DNA of 49,307 nucleotides, taken from the NCBI GenBank assembly GCA_020247005.1, contig JADCJN010000232.1, positions 1 through 49,307 on the forward strand. The letters are read 5' to 3'. This document shows, one piece after another, positions 7,499 to 16,176 of the stretch. The number at the start of each line of letters is the position of its first letter. The stretch's first letter is position 1. Position numbers and translations under genes: made by a program. Under the pieces are notes generated by a model, which made no database searches, was not told the origin of the DNA, and was given only the letters and a program-made list of their open reading frames with translations. Origin of the DNA: Silvanigrellales bacterium. Lineage in GTDB: Bacteria; Bdellovibrionota_B; Oligoflexia; Silvanigrellales; Silvanigrellaceae.

Positions 7499-9684
7499 GG
7501 CGAAGTGGCTTCCTTTGTAACTTCCTTTGTAGCTTCGTTCTTGCCAAGATCCGTTCCAAGGCGCTGCAGGTAGGCAATGAGAGCGACCATTTCAGTGGCG
7601 TCCTTTGCATTCGTTTCGCCTTGTTCCTTTAGACGTGCGACAATGTCTCGCGACTGACGTTCGAGTGCCTTGGGTGCTCCAAGAATGTCGCCCTCAAGAT
7701 ACGGCACGCCAATACGCTGCAGGGCCACCATCTTTTTTCGGACGTCCGACGATTCCAGCGGCGTCTCTGCAAGCCACGGGTAGGCGGGCATCACGCTCCC
7801 TTCCACCAGCGCGCGAGGGTTCACAAGGTGCCGGTAATGCCAAGCATCGCCGTATTTTCCTCCCACGCGGTGGAGGTCGGGCCCCGTGCGTTTTGACCCC
7901 CAAAGGTGAGGCGTGTCGTATACGAATTCGCCTGCTTGGCTGTGCGGGCCGTAGCGCAGAACCTCTTCAGGCAAAGTGCGGATCATTTGGGTGTGGCAAC
8001 CGACACACCCTTCGCGGATATAGATGTCTCGACCTTCGAGTTCGAGAGGTGTGTAGGGCTTCACGGCTGCGATGCGGAGCGAGGCATCGTCGGCCGTTAG
8101 TGCCGGAACAAGTTCAAGAATGCCTCCTGCGGCAACCGCAACCAGCACGAAGAGGGTCATGGCCGTCGGCCAATTTTCCACCATGCCCGACCACGTGGGA
8201 AAGGCGAACCCGCGATCGTCGGGCCGGGCCATGGCTTGGGCCTCGGTGTCTTCGAAACAAGCGGGTTTCCCAAGCGCGAGGCGAGCTGCGCGCGCGGAAA
8301 TAGCCGTGCGCACCAAGTTGTAGGTCATCAGGATGACGCCTGCGAGATACAGGCTTCCTCCCACGGCACGAACGAGTTGCAGAGGAATAAGGGCCCGTGC
8401 GATTTCAATGAAACTGGGGTGAACCAACAGGCTGTCGCTCCCCACAGCGTTCGCCATGGTCGCGTGGACCACGCCCGAAACATACATGGGAACGATGTAG
8501 ACGAGAATTCCGAGAGTCCCGAGCCAAAAGTGCCAGTGCGCAAGCCTTTGGCTGTGAAGCTCCGTGCCTTGAAGGCGCGGCAGGAGCCAATAAAGCATGC
8601 CGAATGCAAGAAAACCATTCCAGCCCAAAGCACCCGAGTGAACGTGGGCAATAGTCCAGTCGGTGTTGTGGGAAATGGCATTGACGGCCTTGATGGAAAG
8701 CAATGGCCCTTCGAAGGTCGCCATCATGTAGAAGGTCACGCCGCAAAGGAAAAACTTCAAAACAGGATCGGTTTTGAGTTTGCTCCAGGCGTTCTTCAGT
8801 GTGAGGAGGAAATTGATGCCCCCACCCCAAGACGGAGCAACAAGCATCACCGAAAAAACCATTCCCAAAGACTGCAGCCACACGGGAAGAGCCGTGTGCT
8901 GAAGGTGGTGGGGACCCGCCCAAATATAGAGGAAGATAAGCGACCAGAAATGAAGAATGGAAAGCCGGTAGGAGTAGATGGGTCGGCCCGCGGCCTTCGG
9001 GATGTAGTAATAAGCAAGTCCGAGGAAGGGCGTTGTGAGAAAGAACGCAACGGCGTTATGCCCATACCACCACTGCACGAGTGCGTCCTGAATGCCTGTG
9101 TAAATGGGGTAGCTTTTCGTGAGGGTGACAGGAATGCCGAGGCTGTTCACCACGTGCAGCATCGCGATGGCGACGATGGTGGAGATGTAGAACCAGATGC
9201 TCACGTAGAGGACCTGCTCGCGGCGGCGCCTCAGAGTCATGAAGAAGTTGAGTGCGAAGGTCAGCCAGACAACCGTAATCGCTAAGTCAATGGGCCATTC
9301 GAGCTCGGCGTATTCCTTCGAGGTTGTGAGTCCGAGCGGCAAGGTGAGGGCTGCGGCGACGATAATCGCCTGCCATCCCCAGAAATGCACGCGACTCAAG
9401 ACGTCGCTCCACATGCGCGTTTTCAAGAGACGCTGAGAAGAATGGTAAATTCCAGCGAAAATGGCGTTTCCGCAAAACGCGAAGACGACAGCGTTGGTGT
9501 GAAGGGGGCGAAGCCTCCCGAAACTCAGCCACGACGTGGTGAAGTTCGCCAGTGGCGTGTAAAGCTGCACGGCAATGAGCAAACCGACAAGCATGCCAAT
9601 GAGGCCCCACACAACGGTGGCCCAAGCGAACTTTCGGCAAATGTCGTCGTCGTAGCGGAATGTTTCGGGCACTGCACCGGACAC
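7495..9684 (-). CDS. ccoNO: Fused cbb3 cytochrome oxidase subunits I and II (CcoN-CcoO)
   Basis: 729 residues from a GTG at 9684 with AGGAG 6-7 bases upstream; earlier in-frame starts would lie upstream of the sigma-54 promoter. Residues about 1-470 are CcoN: twelve or so helices, low-spin heme ligand His62 (RPLHTNAV), CuB ligands His209 (YGHN) and His259/260 (GPHH), and His347/349 (AHVHSG). Residues about 500-729 are CcoO: a membrane anchor near 507-530, heme c motif CVGCH at 560-564 and Met632 in SVMPAYPW. The two parts are joined in one frame without stop. The protein is the oxygen-reducing core of a high-affinity oxidase in the inner membrane. First gene of the ccoNO-Q-P-G operon, under a sigma-54 promoter. 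Confidence 0.96.
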   Translation of the reverse strand: MSGAVPETFRYDDDICRKFAWATVVWGLIGMLVGLLIAVQLYTPLANFTTSWLSFGRLRPLHTNAVVFAFCGNAIFAGIYHSSQRLLKTRMWSDVLSRVHFWGWQAIIVAAALTLPLGLTTSKEYAELEWPIDLAITVVWLTFALNFFMTLRRRREQVLYVSIWFYISTIVAIAMLHVVNSLGIPVTLTKSYPIYTGIQDALVQWWYGHNAVAFFLTTPFLGLAYYYIPKAAGRPIYSYRLSILHFWSLIFLYIWAGPHHLQHTALPVWLQSLGMVFSVMLVAPSWGGGINFLLTLKNAWSKLKTDPVLKFFLCGVTFYMMATFEGPLLSIKAVNAISHNTDWTIAHVHSGALGWNGFLAFGMLYWLLPRLQGTELHSQRLAHWHFWLGTLGILVYIVPMYVSGVVHATMANAVGSDSLLVHPSFIEIARALIPLQLVRAVGGSLYLAGVILMTYNLVRTAISARAARLALGKPACFEDTEAQAMARPDDRGFAFPTWSGMVENWPTAMTLFVLVAVAAGGILELVPALTADDASLRIAAVKPYTPLELEGRDIYIREGCVGCHTQMIRTLPEEVLRYGPHSQAGEFVYDTPHLWGSKRTGPDLHRVGGKYGDAWHYRHLVNPRALVEGSVMPAYPWLAETPLESSDVRKKMVALQRIGVPYLEGDILGAPKALERQSRDIVARLKEQGETNAKDATEMVALIAYLQRLGTDLGKNEATKEVTKEATSP

Positions 9685-9711
9685 GTGCGACTCCTGGTGT
9701 GAAAGAGGAAG

Positions 9712-9739
9712 GGCAAGCAAGCAACGGCAAGCAAGCAAC
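9712..9739 (-). repeat. Tandem 14-base repeat in the ccoNO leader
   Basis: Two exact adjacent copies of GGCAAGCAAGCAAC (9712-9725 and 9726-9739; minus strand GTTGCTTGCTTGCC). The repeat starts at the transcript start predicted from the sigma-54 promoter and ends about 27 bases before the GTG start. Each copy also contains an internal GCAA direct repeat. Its role is unknown. Confidence 0.75.
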
Positions 9740-9750
9740 GGCTGCGCCTT

Positions 9751-9765
9751 GCAACGGTCGTGCCA
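9751..9765 (-). promoter_or_regulatory. Sigma-54 promoter for the ccoNO-Q-P-G operon
   Basis: The minus strand reads TGGCACGACCGTTGC followed by A, a perfect match to the -24/-12 consensus. The expected transcript start is near 9739, giving a leader of about 55 bases. It faces away from the NtrC-type activator gene that begins 250 bases further right. Confidence 0.88.
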
Positions 9766-10015
9766 GCTGACTTCACCCCTCCGATCGGTCCTTTCTGTCG
9801 ATGCCCACAGGCCCAAACGATGCTGGGGTGTGTCGCTGTGGGGCAGGGTGTCCAACCGAACGGGACAACTCGTCCCCTTTTCTTTCCGATCTCGTGTCAG
9901 CCCTCGCGTCAGCCTTCGTTTCTGAGATAGACGATGCCTCGCCTCTTTGCGTATGAGTGGGTTGACCTCGGCCGCCTGTGTGGCTCCGCTCCGCTCATTG
10001 CAAGGACGTTTTTCC

Positions 10016-11479
10016 ATGACACTCGCGCACGAAAACGCTTCTGGCAGCGGCTCCTCTGTTTCTCCAAGAGGGGGCCGTCGTCTGGGCACTCAAAAGGCAC
10101 GCGTGTTCGTTATCGATGACGATGCCGCCATGACATGCTTGCTCAAGGAGTTTCTGGAAGGTCTAGGCCACGAGGTGAGGGCGTTTGAAAGGGCTCACCA
10201 CGCCTTAGGCGCCTTGAAAGTCGCTCTTTCTGCAGCTGACGAGGCGCAAGGGGCCACTTCAGCGTCGTTGCCCGATCTCATTGTTTCCGACGTGCGGATG
10301 CCCGAAATGTCGGGCACTGAATTCTTGGCCCAGGCGCACCTCCTTGCGCCCGACATCCCCATCATTCTTGCCACGGCCTTTGGGTCTATTGAGTCGGCCA
10401 TTTCTGCCGTTCGGCAAGGTGCCTACGACTATGTGGTGAAACCTTTCCAGCTTGGCGAATTTGAAGTCAGCGTTTCGCGGGCGCTCGAAGCCCGCGGTTT
10501 GCGCGCCGACGTTCATGCCTTGAAGTCCGCCTCGACGCGCGGGTGGGAACTCGCGCGGATGATGGGGAAGAGTGCGGCCATGCGCGACGTTTTCGACCTC
10601 ATTGAACGTGTTGCGCCCTCGCTTGCCACGGTTTTGGTGACGGGTGAAAGTGGAACGGGCAAGGAAATGGTGGCGAGAGCCCTTCACGATTTGAGCCCCC
10701 GCGCTGCGCGCCCCTTCGTGGCCATCAATTGCTCGGCTATTCCCGAGGGCCTGCTGGAGTCTGAGCTCTTTGGGCACGCAAAGGGCGCATTCACTGGTGC
10801 GCTTTCAGCCAAGCGGGGACTTTTCGCGGAAGCCGACGGCGGCACCGTGTTTCTCGACGAAGTGGGAGATATGCCGCTCACCCTGCAGGCCAAGCTCCTG
10901 CGGGTTCTGCAGGAACGCTCCGTGCGTCCTGTCGGCGAAACGGTTTCGCGCGACATTGACGTGCGCATCGTGGCGGCCACTCACCGCGACCTCAAGGCAG
11001 CCATCGCAAGCGGCCATTTCCGAGAAGACCTTTTTTACCGCCTCAGCGTTATTCCCATCGTGTTGCCTCCCCTGCGTCAAAGGCGTGAAGACATTCCGCT
11101 CTTAGCCAATCATTTTCTTCGACGTTACGCTTCTCTCAACTCATCGAACGTGTCGTGCATTTCGCCTGATGCCTTGCAGGCGCTCATGCGGATGCGCTGG
11201 GAAGGGAACGTCCGGCAGCTTGAAAACGCCGTGGAACGGGCGGTGGTGTTGGCGCGGGGCGAGCGCGTGGAACGCAGCGACCTTCCCAACGAGGATGGCG
11301 ACGATGTGGAGGACTTTCTGGCGCGCGTGGTGGACACCCTGCCCACGCTCGAGGAACTCGAAAACCGCTACATGCGTTTTGTTCTTGAAAAAACGGGCGG
11401 GCGAAAAGAAAAAGCGGCCCAGATTTTAGGCATCAACCGGCGAACCCTGTTGCGACGACGGCCCGAAACTTCGGAGTGA
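10016..11479 (+). CDS. NtrC-family sigma-54-dependent response regulator
   Basis: 487 residues from the ATG at 10016 (AAGGA about 9 bases upstream). Receiver domain about 28-150: acidic pocket DDD at 34-36, phospho-Asp92 in VSDVRMP, Lys142. AAA+ domain about 182-415: Walker A GESGTGKE at 210-217, the sigma-54-contacting GAFTGA loop at 257-262, and Walker B VFLDE at 278-282. A Fis-type helix-turn-helix (about 455-482, KEKAAQILGINRRTL) ends the protein with a short tail. Phosphorylation should license ATP-driven opening of sigma-54 promoters; the nearest are those of ccoNO and ccoI. Its kinase is not adjacent; the PAS kinase at 0.7-1.8 kb is one candidate. Confidence 0.95.
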   Translation: MTLAHENASGSGSSVSPRGGRRLGTQKARVFVIDDDAAMTCLLKEFLEGLGHEVRAFERAHHALGALKVALSAADEAQGATSASLPDLIVSDVRMPEMSGTEFLAQAHLLAPDIPIILATAFGSIESAISAVRQGAYDYVVKPFQLGEFEVSVSRALEARGLRADVHALKSASTRGWELARMMGKSAAMRDVFDLIERVAPSLATVLVTGESGTGKEMVARALHDLSPRAARPFVAINCSAIPEGLLESELFGHAKGAFTGALSAKRGLFAEADGGTVFLDEVGDMPLTLQAKLLRVLQERSVRPVGETVSRDIDVRIVAATHRDLKAAIASGHFREDLFYRLSVIPIVLPPLRQRREDIPLLANHFLRRYASLNSSNVSCISPDALQALMRMRWEGNVRQLENAVERAVVLARGERVERSDLPNEDGDDVEDFLARVVDTLPTLEELENRYMRFVLEKTGGRKEKAAQILGINRRTLLRRRPETSE

Positions 11480-11550
11480 CTGAAAGAACTCTCTTTTCTT
11501 TGAAATGGGGGGTGCGTCTGCGAGAAACGTTTCATGCTCTTGGTTGAGGC

Positions 11551-12327
11551 TTAATCAAGTTCTTTTGCCGCAGGCGTGTCGTTTAAGAATGCCTTGAGCT
11601 GTTTCCTTTCCTCGGCTGCAAGCGGGTGAAGTGGGGGCGGCATACCACCTTCCTTCACAAGAAACGCGATGGAAAGAAAGTTCATGCGGCGAAGCGGTTC
11701 GCGCGCGAAGAGGCCGGGGCCGCCGTGACATTCACGGCAGGTGACTATTTCGAGCTTGCGCTGCCAGAACGTTTCATGGAGCGAGAAGGGAACTCGGCGC
11801 ACGCTCTGCGTGCGGCTTCCAATAAGGTTCTCGTTCTCGGCGATGTCGCTCCCAAGCGGGCCGTAGGTCATTATGCGCAGGTTCCAAATGAAGAGAGTCA
11901 CGGAGTCGAGCCAAGAAGGAGAAAGCGCGGAGCCCGACCAGCGCGGTCTGAGCGCTCTTGGCCCGTTCGCGTGGCAAAGCCCGCACGAAACGGAATATTC
12001 GCGCTCTGTGTCTGAGTCGGACTCGAATTGGGAAAAACGCGCGGTGCGCTTTGTGAGATCGACGTAAATGGCGAGGCTGTCTGGATGTGCTCCTGGGCCT
12101 GCGAGGCCGGACGGTCCTGAATGGCTCTGCCGCATGAGCCAGACGTCCTCGCCGCCGCGGCGAAGGTAACGGACTTCGTTGAAAATGGGTTCACCGCGGA
12201 CCGTCTGTGATTCACGGCTCTCGAAAGCGACGCTGCGACCGCCGAAGAAGGCGTGCAATACGAACGCACCGAGAACGCACGCGGCATTCCCCGCAAGGAG
12301 GACCGCAAGCCAAAAGACGTTCCGCAT
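11551..12327 (-). CDS. Exported diheme cytochrome c
   Basis: 258 residues from the ATG at 12327 (GAGGTGAGG directly before). A hydrophobic N-terminus (about 4-27) works as signal or membrane anchor. Two heme-binding motifs are visible, CGLCH at 115-119 and CRECH at 197-201, with a Met-rich stretch KEGGMPPPLHPL near 225-235 that could supply an axial ligand. I do not recognise a named subfamily. It starts 12 bases after the small exported protein gene and is probably cotranscribed with it. Its proximity to the cbb3 cluster makes an electron-transfer role in the periplasm plausible but unproven. Confidence 0.85.
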   Translation of the reverse strand: MRNVFWLAVLLAGNAACVLGAFVLHAFFGGRSVAFESRESQTVRGEPIFNEVRYLRRGGEDVWLMRQSHSGPSGLAGPGAHPDSLAIYVDLTKRTARFSQFESDSDTEREYSVSCGLCHANGPRALRPRWSGSALSPSWLDSVTLFIWNLRIMTYGPLGSDIAENENLIGSRTQSVRRVPFSLHETFWQRKLEIVTCRECHGGPGLFAREPLRRMNFLSIAFLVKEGGMPPPLHPLAAEERKQLKAFLNDTPAAKELD

Positions 12328-12339
12328 CCCTCACCTCAT

Positions 12340-12780
12340 TCAGAGCACGTTACAGACCAGGGTCGCAGCGATGCCCTCTTTGATGAGCGTCGCCTGGGCG
12401 GGCGAGGGGAAGTTCGCGAGATCACAGCCACCGCGACCGCAGGGCTTCGGAGCCGGGACCTGGATCGAGAGCTGTTCTAAGGTTGCGGCAACTCCGGGGG
12501 CCAATTTGTAAGAGTAGGCTTCGTCGTTGTTCCCGAGTATTTCTATGGAGTACGGGGCGAAACCTGTTTCAAAGCCCGTCTTGCCCGAGAGAACGACAGT
12601 CGCTGAGCCGAAGTCGGAAGTCAGTGCGTGGTGAAACACGTAGAGGCTTGGGGTGAGCGCTTGCCCGCCGAAACAGAGGAACCCCTGTGGCGCGGCAGAC
12701 GCGGATGCGACCGCTGATGTGACAGCGAGGGCGGTGCTGAAAAGAAGGACGTGAACGTACTTTGAAAGCTGAACCGGCAT
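12340..12780 (-). CDS. Small exported protein of unknown function
   Basis: 146 residues from the ATG at 12780 (AAGGAG about 7 bases upstream). A clear signal peptide ends at ASASA-AP (about residue 30). The mature part has four cysteines (FLCFGG, PCGRGGC, LVCNVL) that could form two disulfides, and a beta-rich pattern. It is the first gene of a two-gene unit with the diheme cytochrome and divergent from a LysR-type regulator, which probably controls it. No family recognised. Confidence 0.75.
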   Translation of the reverse strand: MPVQLSKYVHVLLFSTALAVTSAVASASAAPQGFLCFGGQALTPSLYVFHHALTSDFGSATVVLSGKTGFETGFAPYSIEILGNNDEAYSYKLAPGVAATLEQLSIQVPAPKPCGRGGCDLANFPSPAQATLIKEGIAATLVCNVL

Positions 12781-12951
12781 GGAGAACTCCTTTTTTGTGC
12801 CGCGAGGAAGTGCGGCTCGGAAAACCTGCGTCAAAATCTTTCATAAGACAAATTAAATATAATGTAGATATCATCGATTTTTTCGATGTATGCTTGAGGC
12901 AAGGTCTCTGAGGTTCGAAAAGCTCAGATTTTTCATTGAAAGGAAGCCAAG
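12781..12951. promoter_or_regulatory. AT-rich divergent promoter region with LysR-type operator candidate
   Basis: Between the small exported protein gene and the LysR gene lies a strikingly AT-rich patch (about 12838-12895) in otherwise GC-rich DNA. It holds the perfect inverted repeat CATCGA-N5-TCGATG (12872-12888), the dyad shape expected of a LysR-family site. Next to it is a TATAATGTAGATAT-like run that could contain a -10 element. A small GCCGC/GCGGC hairpin lies in the leader of the minus-strand gene. Confidence 0.5.
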
Positions 12952-13845
12952 ATGGCGAACCGCGCGGCGCCGTTACCTAAGACGCATGTGGGCTCCCTGC
13001 CCTTTCTCAATTCCCTCGCGCTCGATGCGTTCCTGGCTTGTGCACGCTCGGGCCAGGCGACGCTCGCAGCAAAGGCGCTCCACATCACCCAGTCCGCGCT
13101 GTCGCAGCGGATCCGGAATCTCGAAGACAATCTCCAGGTGACGCTGTTCCTTCGTTCGCGCAGCGGCATGGCGCTCACCGATGCCGGACGCGAACTTGTG
13201 CGCCACTGCGTTGTGCACGAGGCCATGGAAACAGAGGTGGTGCAAAGGCTCCGTGGGACGAGCGAAGGCCTTGCGAGGCAACGGGTCGGCGTCGCGTCGT
13301 TTTCGTCGGTGCATGCGTCGATCGTCGCTGTTGCTGCTGCTGCTGCGAGTCGGAAGTTTCCCTCGCTCGTGTTCGACCTACGGGTGGATGAGATGGCCGT
13401 GCTTCCGCGCCTTCTCGAGAACGGGTCGGTGCAGTTCTGCCTGCTCGATGCTCCGCTCACTGCGGGCCCTTTTGAGGCGCGAGTTATAGGTGTCGAACGC
13501 AACGTGCTTGTCGAGCGCGCCTGCGGCCCTGTGGCTGATGTCTTCCTCGACCACAACCAGACAGACGCCTACACGAAGACTTACTTTGGCGCTCGCGCTG
13601 GAGCGGGGCTTACGCGGCATTTTGTCGGCGACATCCACGCGATTCTTGCCGGGGTAAAACATGGCCTCGGACGCGCGATCTTGCCGCGGCACCTGGTGAG
13701 GGGGCACGACGATCTCAGAATCCTAAACCCGAGCAAGGAGTTGCGTGTGCCCGTGGTGCTTCATTTCGCGAAGCAGTCCTACATGCCCGAAAGCCTCCGT
13801 GGCGTGATGCAGGCCCTCGTGGAAACTGCGAAGGAGACACTTTAA
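12952..13845 (+). CDS. LysR-family transcriptional regulator
   Basis: 297 residues from the ATG at 12952 (AAGGAAG about 7 bases upstream). The N-terminal winged helix-turn-helix is at about 20-82 (LAAKALHITQSALSQRIRNLE), with a C-terminal effector-binding domain from about 105. The start of the HTH resembles the ArgP/IciA branch, but the ligand cannot be told. The gene is divergent from the exported protein/diheme cytochrome pair across an AT-rich region with a dyad, the standard arrangement for LysR control of a neighbour. Confidence 0.92.
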   Translation: MANRAAPLPKTHVGSLPFLNSLALDAFLACARSGQATLAAKALHITQSALSQRIRNLEDNLQVTLFLRSRSGMALTDAGRELVRHCVVHEAMETEVVQRLRGTSEGLARQRVGVASFSSVHASIVAVAAAAASRKFPSLVFDLRVDEMAVLPRLLENGSVQFCLLDAPLTAGPFEARVIGVERNVLVERACGPVADVFLDHNQTDAYTKTYFGARAGAGLTRHFVGDIHAILAGVKHGLGRAILPRHLVRGHDDLRILNPSKELRVPVVLHFAKQSYMPESLRGVMQALVETAKETL

Positions 13846-13859
13846 GGTCTCGGATTAGG

Positions 13860-14756
13860 TCAGTCAGAAGGAATCTCTGCAATTTTCGTTTTGGAGACAG
13901 GGATAGCAGTGAGCTTGCCGCCGAAGCACGTGTTCAACATTCCAGGGATGGCGAGTCCATTCGCACCCGCCGCAAGGCCAACGAGTCTGGGATCCGGGCC
14001 GTCGGCATCGATCACAACAGGTCCTCCTGAATCGCCGTAACAAAGGCCCGCTGTTTTTTCGGGTGTCACTTCCAGCACCCCATTCGAAAAAACACGGGTG
14101 ATCGTTGCGTCGAATTTTGCCAAACCAGGCATGTTTTTCGCTTTATTTCTTTCTGGCAAAAAGACAGTGGCAGCCTGAATGCCAAAGCCACCCACGCTGA
14201 CTTTCTTTCCAACAAGAGTTTTGTGGTCGCCCGAAAAGACCGCGATTGGTTTATACGGTGTGGGAGCTCGAGCAGAGATTTCGATTGAGGCCAAATCATC
14301 AAGCGGTTTGTTCGAGTCTTGCCCAAGGGCAAGTGCGACATAGGCGCCAAAGAATGCGGGCACACTGTTGACGGCCTGAAAGCCGGGATGGAGTCGGGTT
14401 CCCGACCGTGCGAAGTCGACGAGTGGGGAGTCGGGAGCGAGCACGGAATCGAACACGATAGCGTCCTGCAAGCCGAGCTCTTTGTTTACGATGGGAACGA
14501 GGCAATGAGCAACCGTGAGCACTTTTCGCTCTTCAATGAGGACGCCTGAGCATGATCCGCGCATCTCTCGTTGGAACACCACTTTTTGCACCAAGGTGAC
14601 GGTGGATGCGCGCAGAGCGCTTTGTTCTTCGCGAGGCACTTGGGCGCTCCGAATGGCATCGACGCCTGAATCTGGTGGCACGCTTTCTGTTCTTTTGCAC
14701 GATGCCAAGAGCGCGCAAAGGAACGCCAAAGAAGTAACAGCGGTGATCTTTTTCAA
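13860..14756 (-). CDS. Trypsin-like (S1) serine protease, lipoprotein
   Basis: 298 residues from a TTG at 14756 preceded by GGAGG; the first residues KKITAV and the hydrophobic stretch lead to lipobox LLASC with Cys20, so it should be a lipid-anchored envelope protein. Catalytic His84 in TVAHC, Asp in the PLDDLASIEI segment (about 153-154), and Ser243 in CYGDSGGPVV make a complete S1 triad. Cys85, Cys239 and others suggest disulfides. It lies 62 bases after the SLC13 permease and may be the end of that transcript. The substrate is unknown; secreted trypsin-like proteases are common in predatory bacteria, but that is only suggestive. Confidence 0.88.
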   Translation of the reverse strand: MKKITAVTSLAFLCALLASCKRTESVPPDSGVDAIRSAQVPREEQSALRASTVTLVQKVVFQREMRGSCSGVLIEERKVLTVAHCLVPIVNKELGLQDAIVFDSVLAPDSPLVDFARSGTRLHPGFQAVNSVPAFFGAYVALALGQDSNKPLDDLASIEISARAPTPYKPIAVFSGDHKTLVGKKVSVGGFGIQAATVFLPERNKAKNMPGLAKFDATITRVFSNGVLEVTPEKTAGLCYGDSGGPVVIDADGPDPRLVGLAAGANGLAIPGMLNTCFGGKLTAIPVSKTKIAEIPSD

Positions 14757-14818
14757 AAGTCCTCCCTTTTCCTTTGTCGGCCTTCGCGATTCTAGAAATT
14801 CAACACTACCAGAACGCA

Positions 14819-16111
14819 CTAAAGAAACGAGCCAGCGGCCAGCCCTAAGAGCCCTGCGACCGGGATCATGGCAAGCCCCCAAAAAAGAAGGGCTCGAAAC
14901 GTCCCATCTCTGGCGGCTCCGGGTGGGCAGGCGGCAATGCAAAGCGCTCCGAGGGTGGAAAAAGGGCTTGCGTCAACCACATGAGTGCCCGCCATCATCG
15001 CGCCGAGCATGGCAACAAAGCCCCCGCTTTCCACGTGGGTGGTTTCTGAAAAGGCGTCGACAATGGGCAAAAACAGAGGCAACACGACGCCCGTAGAGCT
15101 TGAAAAAGCAGACAACGTGCCCGCGAGAAACGAGAGCACTCCAGGGGATGCCTTTAAATTGACATGACCACTGGTGAAGCCTGCCAAAAGCGCACCTAAG
15201 TCACGCGACTCCGCGAGGGCCACGAGCGCACTCATGCCGCAAACGAGCAGAAGAGAGGAAAACGGCACGCGTTTCAAAGCGTCGTCGAGCTTGACGTGCG
15301 TGAGCACGAGTGCCGCGGCTGCAGCGCTCCAGCCGGCCACGGCAAGAGGGACACGGAAGGCAAGTGCCCCAATGAAAACACACACCAGCAGGCCAAGTCG
15401 TTTTTTGGCGTGAAGTTCGCCATGCAGCAGAGGTGGCGCGGGCTCGGTTGAGGCTTGAAGAGTGGCGTGTGGAAGTTCACGAGTTTCGGAATGTCTTGCT
15501 GAAAAAAACCGGTACCCCAGGAACGAAATGAAGGCCATGAAGACAAAAACACCCCCGGCGAGCCAAAGCATGAGGGCTTCCAACGAAAGTCCCGCACGCG
15601 AGGCGAGGTCGTGTTTCGTGACGTAGGTGCCCACCAAGATGCCCGCCACCGCCAATGGGGAGAAGGCGGCGGCATTGGCACCCCCAATGACCACAACGGA
15701 CATGGCCGGAAAAGAGATGCCTCGCTCACGGGCCAGTGGCATGGCGAGGGGAGCCACGAGAGCGACGGCCGCAATATTGCCAAGCCCCAGTGCGGTGACA
15801 GCGGCAATAATGAAAAACGTCGCTGTGGCGAGGCGTCCGCGGTGGCGAGGGAGCTTTGCGACGGTCGCTTGGACAGCAAAGGTGAGCAGCCCCGCGCGGT
15901 CGAGGAACGATGAAAACAACGTGACGCCAAAGAGGGTTAAGAACAGGGACTGAGGAAAAAAGGCGAGTGTCTTCTCAGCCGAAAGGCCGCCCATTGTCGT
16001 TCCAAGAACGAGAGTCGCAGCCAAAGCGAACGTTCCGGCATGAAGGCGGGGCTTCCAGGCGGAAACGGCAATGATGATGCCTAGGGTGGCGACGATGAGG
16101 GCAAGGAACAT
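14819..16111 (-). CDS. SLC13/MatC-like anion permease
   Basis: 430 residues, almost wholly hydrophobic with about eleven to twelve predicted helices. The repeated halves with GLGNIAAVALVAPLAMPLA and SFSSSTGVVLPLFLPI-like hairpins follow the pattern of the SLC13/ArsB/NhaD ion-transporter superfamily; GGANAAAFSPLAVAGI resembles MatC-type dicarboxylate carriers. Substrate cannot be assigned from sequence. The ATG at 16111 has only a weak GGTGG site. It lies 65 bases after htpX on the same strand. Confidence 0.72.
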   Translation of the reverse strand: MFLALIVATLGIIIAVSAWKPRLHAGTFALAATLVLGTTMGGLSAEKTLAFFPQSLFLTLFGVTLFSSFLDRAGLLTFAVQATVAKLPRHRGRLATATFFIIAAVTALGLGNIAAVALVAPLAMPLARERGISFPAMSVVVIGGANAAAFSPLAVAGILVGTYVTKHDLASRAGLSLEALMLWLAGGVFVFMAFISFLGYRFFSARHSETRELPHATLQASTEPAPPLLHGELHAKKRLGLLVCVFIGALAFRVPLAVAGWSAAAAALVLTHVKLDDALKRVPFSSLLLVCGMSALVALAESRDLGALLAGFTSGHVNLKASPGVLSFLAGTLSAFSSSTGVVLPLFLPIVDAFSETTHVESGGFVAMLGAMMAGTHVVDASPFSTLGALCIAACPPGAARDGTFRALLFWGLAMIPVAGLLGLAAGSFL

Positions 16112-16176
16112 GGGTCACCACCAACAAGGGACGCAGAAGCCTTCGGCTAAGGTGCGCGTTGCCCCGCGGCCTCCGC

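Larger units (their letters stand above)
9685..10015. promoter_or_regulatory. Intergenic control region between ccoNO and the sigma-54 activator
   Basis: 331 bases without a gene. It contains the ccoNO leader with its tandem repeat, the sigma-54 promoter, and about 95-110 bases upstream of that promoter an inverted repeat GGGAC-N5-GTCCC (9862-9876), at a typical distance for an activator site. There is also an 8-base palindrome CCGATCGG (9781-9788) and a short direct repeat of CGTCAGCC/TGTCAGCC just before the activator gene. I see no clear sigma-70 promoter for the activator. Binding-site assignment is inference. Confidence 0.5.

Noticed and set aside
8236-9285. 349-codon open frame opposite ccoNO
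   Set aside because: Shadow of the CcoN coding sequence.
11549-11570. FNR-box-like dyad TTGAGGCTTAATCAA near the diheme cytochrome stop
   Set aside because: Spacing is one base too long, one half-site mismatches, and it lies at a gene end rather than before a promoter.
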